Source: Anticarsia gemmatalis (Eukaryota; Arthropoda; Insecta; Lepidoptera; Erebidae). From it: a stretch of DNA of 64,000 bases. Position 1 is the stretch's first letter. Each line of letters opens with the position of its first letter. Positions 12,901 through 24,640 of this stretch are shown here, in pieces. Made by a program: the position numbers and the translations under genes. The stretch spans positions 7,440,001-7,504,000 of the forward strand of contig NC_134764.1 of assembly GCF_050436995.1 (NCBI RefSeq). Reading direction: 5' to 3'. The notes beneath the pieces are model-generated. The model had not been told where the DNA came from, searched no databases, and saw only the letters and a program-made list of their open reading frames with translations.

Positions 12901-13590
12901 AATTTTGATAAATTCGTCATTTTAACGGATTCCAAAAGTTCGCTGCAACATTTGGCTCGCTGCACCTCGCCTGTGCGAGGTACACCGATAGCCTACAAAA
13001 TAATAGATTCAATTCGTGAACTTGCCATAAACTCCAAAAATGTGATTATACAATGGATTCCCTCTCATATTCAAATACCAGGTAATGAAAGGGTAGACAT
13101 TTTGGCAAAGCAGGCCGTGATCGACGGTATCCCATTCGCAGTAACACCCCTGCATACAGATCACTTGAAACTCATCAAATCACAATGTCTTGAAAATTGG
13201 GCCGAGTATTTTGACAGGAAATCTTTAGATAAGGGAATATGGTATAAAACTATTCAGCCACAGCTACCGAAATATATATGGATAGATCAAAATGTATTAA
13301 ATAGAGTTGATTTAGTAACTGCGTTAAGACTCCGTTCCGGACACATTCCATCGAATAAATTTGGATATCTCATGAAGAAAACTGTGTCACCTAATTGTAT
13401 AGAATGTGGGATTGTAGAAGATATACAACATGTTTTGATGGAATGCGTGCGGAACGAAGATATGAGAAGGTCTATGTTTGGTGCATCAAGACTTTATGAT
13501 ATTGGCTTGTGTAATAGTGTCTTGGCTTATCCACTTTCGGATAAAGCCAGGGCACTTTACAAATTAGCTCAACTAGGCTTAAAGAAATAG
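9892..13590 (+). CDS. LINE ORF2: endonuclease / reverse transcriptase / RNase H polyprotein
   Basis: The frame is open from 9892 and the first ATG is at 10000. The endonuclease start (LQWNAQSVRPK, with the conserved Asn) lies before that ATG, so translation probably begins by frameshift or re-initiation from ORF1, which is in a different frame. Domains in order: apurinic-type endonuclease (LSETWL, GDFNAHHSNW, GSDH, to about 10560); reverse transcriptase (APGCDEISYSMIK, LRPISLISCLCKIFH, FIDINNAYNNV, AQGDPLSPLLFN, catalytic YADD at 11848-11859, then KYLGLWLD); RNase H (YTDGSKNG, IELIAIAEA, LTDSKSSL, WIPSHIQIPGNERVD, about 12740-13125, with the D-E-D and the usual His); and a C-terminal CIECG-HVLMEC zinc-finger-like motif. 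No stops interrupt it. Confidence 0.92.
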   Translation, partial: FADYNNTNLHLNILQWNAQSVRPKSLLLEQVLTQDKMHIAVLSETWLDPDSSFSMSGYNIFREDRDDSYGGIAILTHNSIKAQVCRRHNSYSGIQILHVKIFNCANIENIISIYCPSNVRTLQTDWGDIFSIAQHKTLLLGDFNAHHSNWSYKTDLRGSQLFDSSVDHNFVTLNDGSFTRIKLVNGVLQQSAPDISFVSTDLALDYTWKVTNESLGSDHLIIKLSTNLTTSHQVTRKRNFKKSNWAEYSSMIETYLSSCIVPEDPQLFYDFFENTLQTAAEAHIPYTVIPQSINNKFKSKPYWSPSLSKCVAERRLALKRFRRNPTPENHDVLKDKIRESQKLIRQAKCQSWQQFCSSVDEITCASTMWRYMRWVKGYKVNRAVIVPERAKKLLKDLTPDFVSPPEPIIQYSNTGMEVEITIDELENSIKSKDTAPGCDEISYSMIKHLPTIGKIMLVKLYNTFFNLSFVPRQWRYIRVIPIPKPGIDPELVSSLRPISLISCLCKIFHLILSKRLDWHLESNNCFSDRMVGFRKSRSCLDNLSTIVSKIQLGFAKNYTTVGCFIDINNAYNNVDVRTLLDILDNLKVGQKICRYLWSFLKERYLKIIVDNWEYSRSTGIGLAQGDPLSPLLFNVATHKICKTIILYAEISQYADDFVMFISGPNINTIRVQLQCALNEFNELVRDLGLEISPTKSKVCIFKKGKYNNPIVLEVNDCALPVVYNVKYLGLWLDQSLRWKKHIEETSKKVLKFIIILKVLSGPGWGVHQKHLRRLYISLIRSRLDYGSFLYDCSYKCNISKLDRIQNQALRIIGGFIRSTPIHVMESELGVPPLHIRRSFLAGKFCLKCLSFKENETIRVLNSMSCYTRYWRVKKKPLLIIVYESLKMLSIHAVNILDMYSLSTWMSRYNLHSSIKHTVNELDKSKRNYNIDHIQQLCTKYLNDHYSEYYKIYTDGSKNGNQSGAAFFDSQSETSVKFKIESDISIMHIELIAIAEAISYIDSINFDKFVILTDSKSSLQHLARCTSPVRGTPIAYKIIDSIRELAINSKNVIIQWIPSHIQIPGNERVDILAKQAVIDGIPFAVTPLHTDHLKLIKSQCLENWAEYFDRKSLDKGIWYKTIQPQLPKYIWIDQNVLNRVDLVTALRLRSGHIPSNKFGYLMKKTVSPNCIECGIVEDIQHVLMECVRNEDMRRSMFGASRLYDIGLCNSVLAYPLSDKARALYKLAQLGLKK

Positions 13591-13676
13591 TAGCATAAGG
13601 TGAATGATATTTTGTAATTGATTGTTTTGTTTCGATAGGGCGACATTATCGCAAAGCGACAAAGCCCTTAATAAAG

Positions 13677-13701
<25 letters not shown>

Positions 13702-13709
<8 letters not shown>

Positions 13710-13717
13710 TTATGTTT
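13702..13717. repeat. Right target-site duplication of the I-like LINE
   Basis: This is an exact second copy of 8232-8247, directly after the poly(A) run. It defines the 3' boundary of the element. Confidence 0.85.
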
Positions 13718-13759
13718 AATTGAGTTTTATTAATTGCAAAATTATGATACCTAAATAAA

Positions 13760-13873
13760 ATGGAACATAGTACAATAGTAGAGCATCCAATTAATCAAGC
13801 CGAAATAGTTCTCAATGAAGAACTTCAGTCAAGAATGAGAATGACCTGGGAAAAGAAACGTGTTAGTGAGTAG
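13760..13873 (+). CDS. Candidate 37-codon ORF or first coding exon beside the LINE
   Basis: An ATG at 13760 opens a short frame (starts MEHSTIVEHPINQAEIVL, then an acidic-basic stretch ending TWEKKRVSE) that closes with TAG at 13871. Codon composition looks more coding-like than the surrounding AT-rich DNA. A consensus donor (GTGAGT) at 13866-13871 overlaps the end, so this may instead be a 106-nt first coding exon (13760-13865, phase 1) whose partner lies downstream. I did not find that partner and do not recognise the peptide. The LINE inserted 42 bp upstream, which would put it in the 5' UTR or promoter of such a gene. Confidence 0.3.
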   Translation: MEHSTIVEHPINQAEIVLNEELQSRMRMTWEKKRVSE

Positions 13874-14843
13874 GGACATGTTTACTGTTAAAAGAGTTTG
13901 ATAGAAACTTGCTTGACTATCATCTTTATAATTTGTTTTCTAATTGTTCTACGGGTAGATGGGGTATTGAAGCTTGCAAACGATACTCTGCAACGCTGCC
14001 CTTTTAAAACTTACTGTCTAAAACCATCTAAGTGTTAACTTTTGTGTAAAATTCTGCAAAGATGATACCCTTTTTTAAGTCGTAACAAAATATACAGAAC
14101 AATAAAATACCTAATACTATTTACACTGTGCTTAATAAAACTATCGAACCATTCAAGAAGAACTGGTATAAAAGAAAAATAAAACGGTAATTTAAAAAAA
14201 TAAAGTTCTAATTTTGAATTAAATAATTTTAAGATGACGGTGCACAATGACATGCTCTATTAATGCACTGCGTTATACAGTTTACCCCCGTTTTAACGGA
14301 CTTTCGATTCCGGAGGACCTATGTGGAAATATACGGATGGATAGTTGAGCTGATCGAACTAGTGACAGTTGTTGCATCTATTGACGACTGGCAGACTAAC
14401 TGTTGTTTTGCTTGGAGTCAAAGTTCGATAAGGCACTATAATACTTTTTTCCAATTTTCAGCTGAATTATTTTTCAATAATTTTACACTAATCTTATTAA
14501 GTGTGTATGTAGCACTAAAACCTCTGTTATGATAAACTAACTCATAGTCAAGATCGCATAAAAAGCCGCTTAAGAACTCATAGAACAGCATTGTTGGTAA
14601 TGTTGAAGGAAAACTATCTCCTAATTTACTTCCATTAAAAATAAAGTAAATACATTTTTGTAATAATTTCAATTGAAAATACCCACACGAACTTCATAAA
14701 ATGTTTTTTCAAATATCTTATCTTCATCTATTCAACATCAGAATAATATATTCTTTATCATATTGTAAATACGTAGTTTTATAGTATTTTCATTATATTT
14801 ATATTACTATTCACATTTTTACGCTCGGTCGCGTCAACTAGTC

Positions 14844-15030
14844 GGCCGTATATCACGTTCACACGTCGAATGCATTTCTCAACATGATTGCAGAGAGAGG
14901 TGCGCTCGTCTCAGTGGCCGCCGAGTCTTGCAGCTCGGCTGACGCGATCAATACCTTTGCCTAATAAAAAAAAAGTTGCGACATTTTTTATCTGTGATTT
15001 GTGTGGCCGTGTGCAGTTTGACATGTGAGC
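14844..15030 (+). promoter_or_regulatory. GC-rich, promoter-like patch (tentative)
   Basis: A CpG-rich patch (GTCGGCCGTATATCACG through GTGGCCGCCGAGTC) stands out from AT-rich surroundings. It contains an arthropod initiator-like TCAGT at 14911-14915 and a possible donor (ATGTGAGC) about 110 nt later. It could be the start and non-coding first exon of a downstream + strand gene such as CRAL-TRIO copy 2. This rests on composition and weak motifs only. Confidence 0.2.
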
Positions 15031-18000
15031 TTTTTAAATTTATTATTTAGATTTTTTTATTTTAAAATTATTGAAATATTTGCAGAATGTTTCGTGTAGT
15101 TTACAAAAGAATGTGAAAGCTTTGACATAATTTAAATTTTGTGATACGTTTTAATTAGTGTAGTTTTTTGTTTCCGATCTATTCGATATTAGAATGCACG
15201 TCGTAAATTTAAATAATTAATGCAAAATTTCTAGACGGTTACTCAACAACCAAATTCGATAATGTCGTAATAATTTTCAAGTTACGTGTAAGGATCTACC
15301 CTCAATTTTGTTTTGAAAATTACATAAATAAAAAACGAGACAATGCACCCAAGCATGTGTAAACAAACCTCTTTCGCGTAAACCTCCTTAAATATTTTAA
15401 CAGCAAAGAGGTTGACACACTTTCTTTTCCCGCCACATTGTTTATTACCTGCTGTAATTGACAGCTTTATAAGTTTTAAAATATACTATATGTTGTTTGA
15501 AAACATAGAGGAAACAATAATCTATTTAAATATCCGCCTTCCCACGAATATGTCAACATATTTTTTCTTCTTGTTTATTTTGACATGTTATGAGAAAATG
15601 TCAGTCAAATAATAATGGCGGTAGTTGACATTAGTCAAGATGTTATGAGGAAACACTTGGACAATATTGAATAAATAAACCACTAGTAAAAATTGCCTGT
15701 GATCTAATTGGACGGCAAAATATTATTAATATACTAAAATAATTTGAATTGAGTCATGACAATTTTTTTAAGACTCGATTTTATCAAAAAAATGACATTT
15801 CAACTGTCAAATCTCTCATTAAATTTGACAGCTTACCTACTTTTTTAAATATCTAAAATTCTATCCTAATATCATCAAAAAAATGTATCATGAGCCTAAA
15901 ACGTAACTTCTTCTTCCACAAAGAATTAAATAACTGAATATAACGCGTTTAGTCAAGCTTCAACTTAGTAACTATAAATAGGTTGTAACTACGGTAGTTC
16001 ATTGCAAAACTAGCGTCGAGAATATTGAGTAATTCGTGTTCCAATAGTAGGTTCACTGTCACTTGCGAAATTAAGAGCTAATATGATATTTACATACTGG
16101 TTGTCATTCGTAGTAAATAGAAAATGACGTTTGAATGAAGCGTGCTAAATAGCCATAAAACAAACAAACATTTGGAATATCCGAGTAAAAGACTTGCCTT
16201 GGCACCAGCGTAAATTGGTTGAGAATTCAAAGTTTACACAACAACTTATTTCTGAATTTATTTAATAAACAGAATAAGAAACAATAATCATAATCTTGTG
16301 TATTTAGATTTTCTAAACAGTCTCTTTAAGAACTTTACATCTTTATTCTGCCGAGAGCCGGTTGGGATCCGAAGTTGGCCGAACATTGTCGGTAATTTGA
16401 TCGACAAGAGACTAACATTTCTGGAACTTTGGCTCTATATTCAGGTCTTATTTAATTTGCCGTGTATTTAATGTCTGAACCTCATAAGCTAACTGTTTAA
16501 TTTAATTTTTATCTTTTGACTAATCTTTCAAAGCAGCTATCAAGTGACAAAGTTACTTTCTGTGATATTAGAAACTTTGAACGGAGGTCAAAATGTTTGC
16601 ATGTCCCACAATTCAAGGTCCTTTGCATGTTGGTAGACCAAACATTAAACGTGTCGGTACACAGGGGCCAACATGTAGGTACGATTTTTTTACAGTTTGA
16701 AAATGTACTTAACATATCGCTCTAATAGTACAATAGTGTAGAATAACTCACACACACTCCCGATACAAGCTACTTTTTACCCAAATATTCGCGTCACCGA
16801 ATCTGATCCTATCCTATCATATAGTGATAGTAATAAAGGCATAGTTAAAATACTCGTTATCAGTAGTACGTGAAAGAAGTTTTAGTAAAACATAGATAAC
16901 ATATCATCAGATAAGATTATCGATTGCTGACTCACATGATATTAATATGACCTTGTTCATCAAAATATTTATAAGAGGAAATATATACCTAGTGTTTTAG
17001 ATAGTACTGATAAAATCACGTTTGCCCGCTGATTCACTTTTGTTGTTTTGTCTACGCCTGTTGAATATAGCGTGATGAAAGATAGATGGTTCTAGCCATG
17101 CTTAGATACGTGAATATGAAAAAAAAATCGTAAATATTACCGGCAATTTTTAAGATTAACGCGTAAAAAAGTAGTGGATACTCTATTTGTAAAGGAATCT
17201 TCGATTGGTATTTCCTTTTTTTATAGAATATTTTAAATACTTTTGAAGGTGCCTTTGTCCAAAAAATACATTATCCCTGTTTTTATAATCTGTTCTGAAA
17301 GCAAAGTCAATAGATTAAACGTAAGGTCATGGGTATTTCTATTTAGGTATCATCTTTTTCCATAACCGTAATATACAAAACATCACGACCGTAATACCCA
17401 GAGGTGTAAGAAGAGGTTCAATATGTATCTTATGTAATAGAGGTCAAGTCTTTTGAAACTACCGGGCATACCATATTCCTCTAACGTTTTCCAACTTCCA
17501 AATTCCATACTATTTAGAATAATTAATACTAAAAAATCTTCTGTGAGTGACTGACTGAAAGACAACGCACAGTTGAAACTACTGGGCGTAGAAAGATTAA
17601 ATTTGTTTCTTTGCGTGACTGCGGAATCAATCCCGGGACCTGATGATCGGTAGTCGTATAGAAACACTACAACCTGACTCAGCTTGTTTCATATTACATT
17701 TATGAGGCTACATATATGTATGAGGTATTGTCAGTACGTATATCAATGTATATGTTGACGCATAGCCCCCTTATAAGAACTGAGACAGAGTTTTAATTAG
17801 AACTCTAAAACAAAAGCAAATTATGCTGAAACATCCCGTCTTCAAAATATAGACGTCAATGTTTAAGTACGCTAAAGCAGTTGCATAAAATATCTTTAAA
17901 CTTCAGAAGCACTTAAGTTAAAAGAGTATCTGATCCTATTTTTTGGGAAATTTTATTGCATCAAAAATTATATCAAATGCATTGATGGTAAATGTCTTAA

Positions 18001-18172
18001 GCGGGGAATTCACTAGATGGACATGTCTATCAGATCTCGCAACTATAAGTTTTTAAAAAGTTCGCAAGTGTAAGGTGTGTGCCAGACTATCTGCGACGTT
18101 CCTACACTAGCAAAACATCGAACTAACCTATAGTTGCGATTCCTGGTGATGTCGGTCTAGTGAATTCCCCGC
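18001..18172. mobile_element. piggyBac-type MITE with TTAA duplication
   Basis: This 172-bp element is bounded on both sides by TTAA (17997-18000 and 18173-18176). It has an exact 17-bp terminal inverted repeat, GCGGGGAATTCACTAGA. There is no ORF. TTAA target duplication is the hallmark of piggyBac-like transposases, which would have to act in trans. Confidence 0.85.
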
Positions 18173-18451
18173 TTAATTGGAACCTAAATTCTAGTAGTGA
18201 AAAATTGGTTTTACGACGTAAAGTTCGTAATGGCTGTTACCTTAGATATATTTGAAACAAAGACGATGACGTAATTATACATAGATCCATCGATTACTCC
18301 TCATAATGATGATGAGTCAGTAGCACTAAGTATCGCTACTGAAGCACCTATTAGATTTATCTAACCACTCGTACAAAGGCCAGGATTAATATCCAGCGAT
18401 AACGTTAAACTGTAGTGTTTAATTAATTCATGGAAAAAGTATTATGATCAG

Positions 18452-18620
18452 TAGCTCCATTCTCTACTACTATCGACTACTGACAACCGGCTATCGATAA
18501 ATTTTGTATGAAAATCTGATCAGCGCCTCTTACGGGCGTCGTAGGAAGTATTTTGGCAGTACATTTTAAATGTCAAACTTTCGATACTCGACAGTACCGA
18601 CTATAAAGTATCGCGATACT
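18452..18620. mobile_element. MITE of the 'gattctctac' family
   Basis: It contains the family blocks ATTCTCTACTAC, TGACAACCGGCTATCGA, TTGTATGAAAATCTGATCAG and GGCAGTACATTTTAAATGTC, plus a decayed inverted end. Other copies are at 24282-24640, 44185-44255 (partial), 48000-48162, 57636-57790 and 58163-58319. Confidence 0.6.
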
Positions 18621-21600
18621 GTTTATTTATGTTAAACTGGCAACTGTGTCTTCATTCGTTCTTAAACGACAGGAAATCCTCAGTATTTTCGGCAAGAATG
18701 GGTCTTAAGAGGTATTTCATACCATTTTCGACGATCGGCTACTTTTGTCTGTGGTCAACGACTTTTGCATGTCCCGAAAGAATTATTTTCTTAAAAAAAA
18801 AATAATAAGATTTAAAATGTATTTTTCTAAGTTTAATTAGTCAATGTAGATAATAAGACAGTTACTTTAAAAAAAGCGTTAATTGTTATATTTAATCGTG
18901 CAAACAATAGATAACATTCTTCTGATTCATACATTATTAAAATTCATAATGGCATGACTATTTTAACAATTTATCATCATTCACATCAGATGTGAGAAAT
19001 AAAAATAAAATTCGTAAAATATTGAGGGTGTTTGTTTTACTTACCCTTACTCTCTTCTATTTAGAAACGAAATAGATAATATCGGATAAGCATGCCTTAT
19101 ATTCTGGTACTTTAGTTCGACCGACATTTTGTAACGGATAGAATTGTGATAAGAAACAAACGAAATGTACACGAATTTTCTTTTTTGTTGATTATTCGAT
19201 TTGCCATTCGAGTGCCGGAATTTTTGAGACCTTAAAAATTATACTATATCAACATTATTGCCATTTATCTTTTTTAGAACTCATAGTTTGTCCGGAAAAT
19301 GTGATAAACCTATTTTTACCCTTATAAGCTCACCCTTACCCCCTTCCCAACCTCAAATCGCCCTTAAATTATTTTTCTGATATGATATAATATAGAATAA
19401 TATATTTTCTTCCTCTTCCAAAAGGTTTCATCCTGTTACAATTTTTTTGTACTTTTGACCGTTTTAAAGGCTTTGCAAGGGGTCTATATAGAAAGACCTC
19501 TGTATCAAACCAACTGATATTGTTCCAAACAAATGGATGCTTTAGACAAAGGCAAAACACATGACTTGTACATATGCGTCATATACAAATGTACCGTCAT
19601 TTATGTTAATAAATACTTATTACATAATCATGGTTATACATCAGGTTTATTCCATGTATTTAATTGTTATTTACTTGATCGGTTCTTATTTATATCCGGG
19701 TGATGATAGAAATTGACAGCCTGATAGGAATAGTGGCATGATTTACATAGTCTTAATTTATTTTCAAAATAATTATAAACCAATATCATCAGTAGTCTTC
19801 AATACAAGGACTAACTATTAAATGCCCCCTTAATATTATAAACATCACTGTTTTTCTATGAAACATCATGTGTTTTCGTACAAATCTTAATGGAGAACAT
19901 TATGATATAAAATATTCATCGTCTGGTATATATAGATCTACGTATTTGGCATACATGAAAGAAGACAATAATATCGAATGATGTTGTATTACCTATGATT
20001 ACATTATTGGTCCAATGTGTGTAACACTTTAATAGATACCTAAATAAATTGTTTTTACAAGACATCTGTAGAATTGACAAACAACAAATTTACAGATAGA
20101 TGTATGAAAAACGAAGTAAACTTGAAACTTGTTAAACATGAAAACTAAAAGCCTTTTGAGCGCAGTTCTCTGAAGTGACAAACGGAAAACAAATATTAGT
20201 ATACTTTAAGTTTGTTCCTGTACTGTGTGCTATTTAAATCGACTCTGATGTTATTTTAGCAACAAACCGCTGCGTAGAAGAAAAATAAAATACAAGACAC
20301 GTAGAAAAATACGTCTTTCAGTTCCGTCACCCGTACAATATTTACCTATTCACCCGATTTAAACTTTACTTTTAAATCCCCCACAAACAAGTTTTCTACT
20401 TACAAAACTAAAATAAAAGTTCTATCTTTCAATCGATTGTACAATTATCTAAACATTGGTTGGTGCTACATAACCATACATACTCATACCCATATTTACT
20501 CATATCCATACAAAATGTTGTATTTATAATATCAAAATAGGATTAGACTTTAAAACTTACGCTCCAGTTTAATCTTTTCAATCTAATTTCTATCTCATTA
20601 TAACAATACATTTCAGAATTACACAACGCTTTGTTCAAAATCTAAATCAAGAGTTTCTTAACAATAATTTGGACGACAATAATATATTATAATAATAACG
20701 GTCGTACATCTAATGCATCAAAATGTAGCAACAACAGAATGGCAAGGTCGAGTCATTGTTAATGTTTCGACAATTCATTCAGACGGCTTGAGAAAAGTTT
20801 ACACAAGAAGTAACCGCAATTGTGCATCATTTAATTAGATGAATTTGCAGGTTTTAAATAAGATTTTAAACTTTCGTGAACATGTTTTAATAGAATACGG
20901 TAATTAACTCGAATAAGGATTATTTTACGCTTGAATACTTGACGATTCGGCACAAGTAGCATTGGCCGAAACGTCAAACAATTTTATGGTTTGTGTTTGG
21001 TTATGTATTATTTGTCATTAAAATTGTGAGTTTTTCTAACACCCATTGCCCCATGGCTCCCGTTATGTGAAATGTATTAAAACAAAGATCTATAACGACT
21101 TGAATTTAATGATTCTTATCTCGGTTACTATTATTAAAATTGATCAAACATCTTTTAGGGAATTAAATATTCTATGCTCTATTACCTAACTTTAAAGTGA
21201 AAAATGTCTGTGCAAAGTTTCTGAATCCTTCATAAGATATGACGTACTATTGTTTAGCTGCGTCTTAAATCAAAGCGAACTTGAAAAATAAAATTATGTT
21301 CTAACTGATTGAGACAATATTCAATGCACGTTGTTAACATGTACATAGCTACATGCTTGGAATATAAGAGGCACGGACATAAGATTTCAACACGTATACG
21401 AGTCAATTATACTATAATATAAAAACTACATTAGATATATAATTTGGTAGGGAAATAAATATTTTTTAAGTCAAAGTTAAGCATTATAATTTAGATGGCC
21501 ACCAAAAATGATTACTATAATTTTATTGTCTACGTTACGTTGGAAAACAATAAGTATAAATCTAATTCGAACATACATTATCTCTAAGTGTTCTTTTTAT

Positions 21601-24281
21601 ACCAAGAAGTCGTATTTGTTTAAATTCATGAAAAAAAAGTTATGGATTTTCCGACCGACTCTTAAGGCATATACCAAAGTAGGTACTACTTGCTAACGAC
21701 CCCTACAAACGTTTTTTGTTTCATAGTTGAGATTGAATTAAATATTTTCATGCGGTCAAAAGTTAGTGCATACTCATATTATTATCTAAAACTCATGCTG
21801 TATACAAATTATAAAAAAAGTTATGTAAATAATGAAATACGGAAAAACTTTTCCATTGTATGTATTTTCTTATTTCAATTTTATTTTATTTAACGAGCAA
21901 ATGTCATTGTTCGAACCCGGATGAACTGCAGTTTTTGTGTTATTCTAAACAATAATAATAATACGTAAACAAATAAAAAAACCTTGCGGTTTTCTATACA
22001 GATGAGTAGCTGAATGACGGGTAAATCCCTGGGTGAAGAAAAACATGTTATTCTTTATGTATTAGTGCATTGAAGTATTAATACGTAGATGCTCAATGAT
22101 TTTGTGTTCTTTACCGCGATAAACAAAAGAATGAGCAGCTTTTTGAACTAAAAATAAATGATTCATAATTAAATTAATAATTAATTGGTTTTAATTTGGC
22201 ACTTGGTAAATTTTTCAACATTTGACTATGAGAACGAATTATTTTCTACTGATGAAAATCTTTATTAGAAGATTTCTGAACCATTCAATAGAAAAACCCA
22301 TCAATAATATATGTGGAACTAGTTATCTGATTAAAGACTTTGTAATTAAATCTCAACATATCGATGAGGTAAACATTCATTGGATTACAGCGTCATCTTT
22401 GCTTGAAATGAGTCTTAAACTGCGTTCCATATATTTATGAAATACATAAGTAGGACAGCTCACAATAGGGTGACTATAAACTATACTAAAGAAAAACCCA
22501 TACGCATCCTGTTACTAAACAGTAGAGTAAGTTGTACTTGTAACATAGCGTTCGTTCTGACACCAACTTAAGTAATTATTACGCAATATACTATCATTAT
22601 ATTTGCCCTTATCAAATGTGTGACAGGCTGTGTAATTGGAGCAAAAGTTTACACTTAATTTCAGACGAAACACATATATCTTGGCAAATACCATACAAAC
22701 GGAAATACAATTTAAAAGCACTTCCAAGTACTTTATTTCTTACTTCTTTCCACTTACCTAAAGAATACACTTTGCCTGGTTTTTAAGAATGTTTATAAGT
22801 CACGCAGTCAGACACTGATGTATATTTTTGACCTACCCACGCGCTAAAAGGCAACCCATTTCTATACATTTCTTAGACTTCTTTAACTTACAATTGATCT
22901 GTTTCATTATATGTTTTTATTTTTTACCCGTGAATGTCCTACGGTTGGACAAGGGTCTCCACCCGTAATGAGGAAGGCTTGCCAAGTGTGGGTTGGAAGT
23001 TTATATTCTTCAAGAAGTATATTGAAGAACTCTTTTAAATTATAAGCACGTACAATTTATTCATACAACCGTAAACAAACATGCTATAAAAATAGAAGCA
23101 AAATTATCATGTCCGAAACTAAACATTGCCGCGATCAAGGTCTTCATCACGTATCTATTTGCCAACAGAGGCTCCGAAGCATCAACATTTGAGCAACATT
23201 TTTTTTCTATGATATCCCCTCTTGGACCTCAAGGGCAGGTCTCAATGGTACCCCAAGGTCAATAATACTATTGCCTCACACGGCATTTGCGTTTAGCTAA
23301 CACCAAGTGGGCCAATATGACTCGTTTCGAAACAGTATTTCGAAAAGATCTGCAGATTTGTCTCAAAAGAAAAAAGACTTTAGTGACGTAAGTTTTGGAG
23401 AGAAGAAATTCGTTTTGTAAGTAGAATAAAAAATATTTGAGGTTTTTGTTGCAGAATAGTGTTTAATGAAGCGTAGTAGTGTTGTGATAGTTGCTAGGAG
23501 AAAAGGTACCGTTGGATTAGCCGATCAGCTGTTTGGTTCAGTAGTGGGAATACTAACTTTCTAGGCATGACGCCGTAAAGTCAAATGTTTGACATTTAGC
23601 GCCGACTTCAACATTATTGATAATATATATTAGTTCGTAGTACCTTGTACCTGTACTATACAAAGGTATCAGCTAGCTTTGTAGGTGGAATTTTGGCAGT
23701 AGTATTCATACCTTAGTTATCATTTTATCCATCGGATAGGTAATCTGCCACTTACCCATGCGCTGTAAAATTGGCTCTTAGAATTGCTAAATTATAGTAC
23801 AAAAATTTGTTCTTGTGGTGGTTTTAGAGGTGTTCTCCTCAAAAGAAAAATATTACGTTACTCGTTTTACATGCATCAGTCCTGTTCGGTTCACGTTTGT
23901 AGTAAAGAAAAGAAATATAATTATATGATAGAGTAGAGAGAGAGAGAATATAATAATAATAAAATAATATGTAAAGAATAAGGATAATTTTTCTTGATTT
24001 TTGTCTAACAGAGAGCAAGCGATAGGGATAGATACAATAACTTTTCCTTAAGCATTGTTGCATAAAGCCGTAAAGGAGAAAGAGAAACTGCCTGAATAAA
24101 CATCATCCGACAGAAAACATACCGGTTTTGTGTATATTTTAACTTCGCAAATAATACCACCCACGACGTCTCTTTAATTATTCGTATTTCAGAAAGAAAC
24201 GACTTAATAACATTATTTTTATACGTCTCGTCATCAATATTTTGTCGCTTACAGCAACGGCTATGAATTAAAAGTATTGTA

Positions 24282-24640
24282 ACGCGATTCTCTGCCGCTA
24301 TCGTTTATTGAAAACTGGCTAACTATCGAGAAATTTGTATGAAAGTCAGTAGCTCGATTCTCGACTACTATGGACTACCGACAACCGACCTGTCATCGAG
24401 AAATTTTGTATGAAAATCTGATCAGCGCCTCTGACGGGCGTCGTAGAAACTTTTTTGGCAGTACATTCTAAATGTCAAAATTTCGATAGCTAGCCGGTTG
24501 TTGGTAGTCGACAGTGGTAGAGAATCGAAGTACTGATCAGCACCTCTAGAGGGAGCCGTAGGAACTATTTTTGCAGTACATTAAATGTCAAACTCTCGAT
24601 ACTCCATAATACCGGCTGTAAAAACTCCCGCTACTGTAGA
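24282..24640. mobile_element. Cluster of nested or tandem 'gattctctac' MITEs
   Basis: A full copy (about 24353-24527) has inverted ends TCGATTCTCGACTAC and GTGGTAGAGAATCGA. It is flanked on the left by a truncated copy (from CGATTCTCTGCCGC) and on the right by another partial copy (CTGATCAGCACCTCTAGAGG to the CTACTGTAGAG end). This pattern suggests insertion into an older copy. Confidence 0.6.

Larger units (their letters stand above)
8248..13701 (+). mobile_element. Full-length I-like non-LTR retrotransposon (LINE) with RNase H
   Basis: This roughly 5.45-kb element has a short, GC-rich 5' UTR of about 113 nt, ORF1 (zinc-knuckle protein) and ORF2 (endonuclease, reverse transcriptase, RNase H). 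Its 3' UTR ends in CTTAATAAAG and about 28 As. It is framed by an exact 16-bp target duplication. Both frames are open over their whole length. Full length, open frames and a perfect duplication together imply a recent insertion, possibly of a still-active family. RNase H plus an apurinic-type endonuclease place it in the I group of clades. The exact clade needs a tree. Confidence 0.9.

Noticed and set aside
14263..14532. 89-codon open frame on the + strand
   Set aside because: It has no domain and no splice context, and its composition decays into AT-rich sequence. It is probably chance or repeat-derived.
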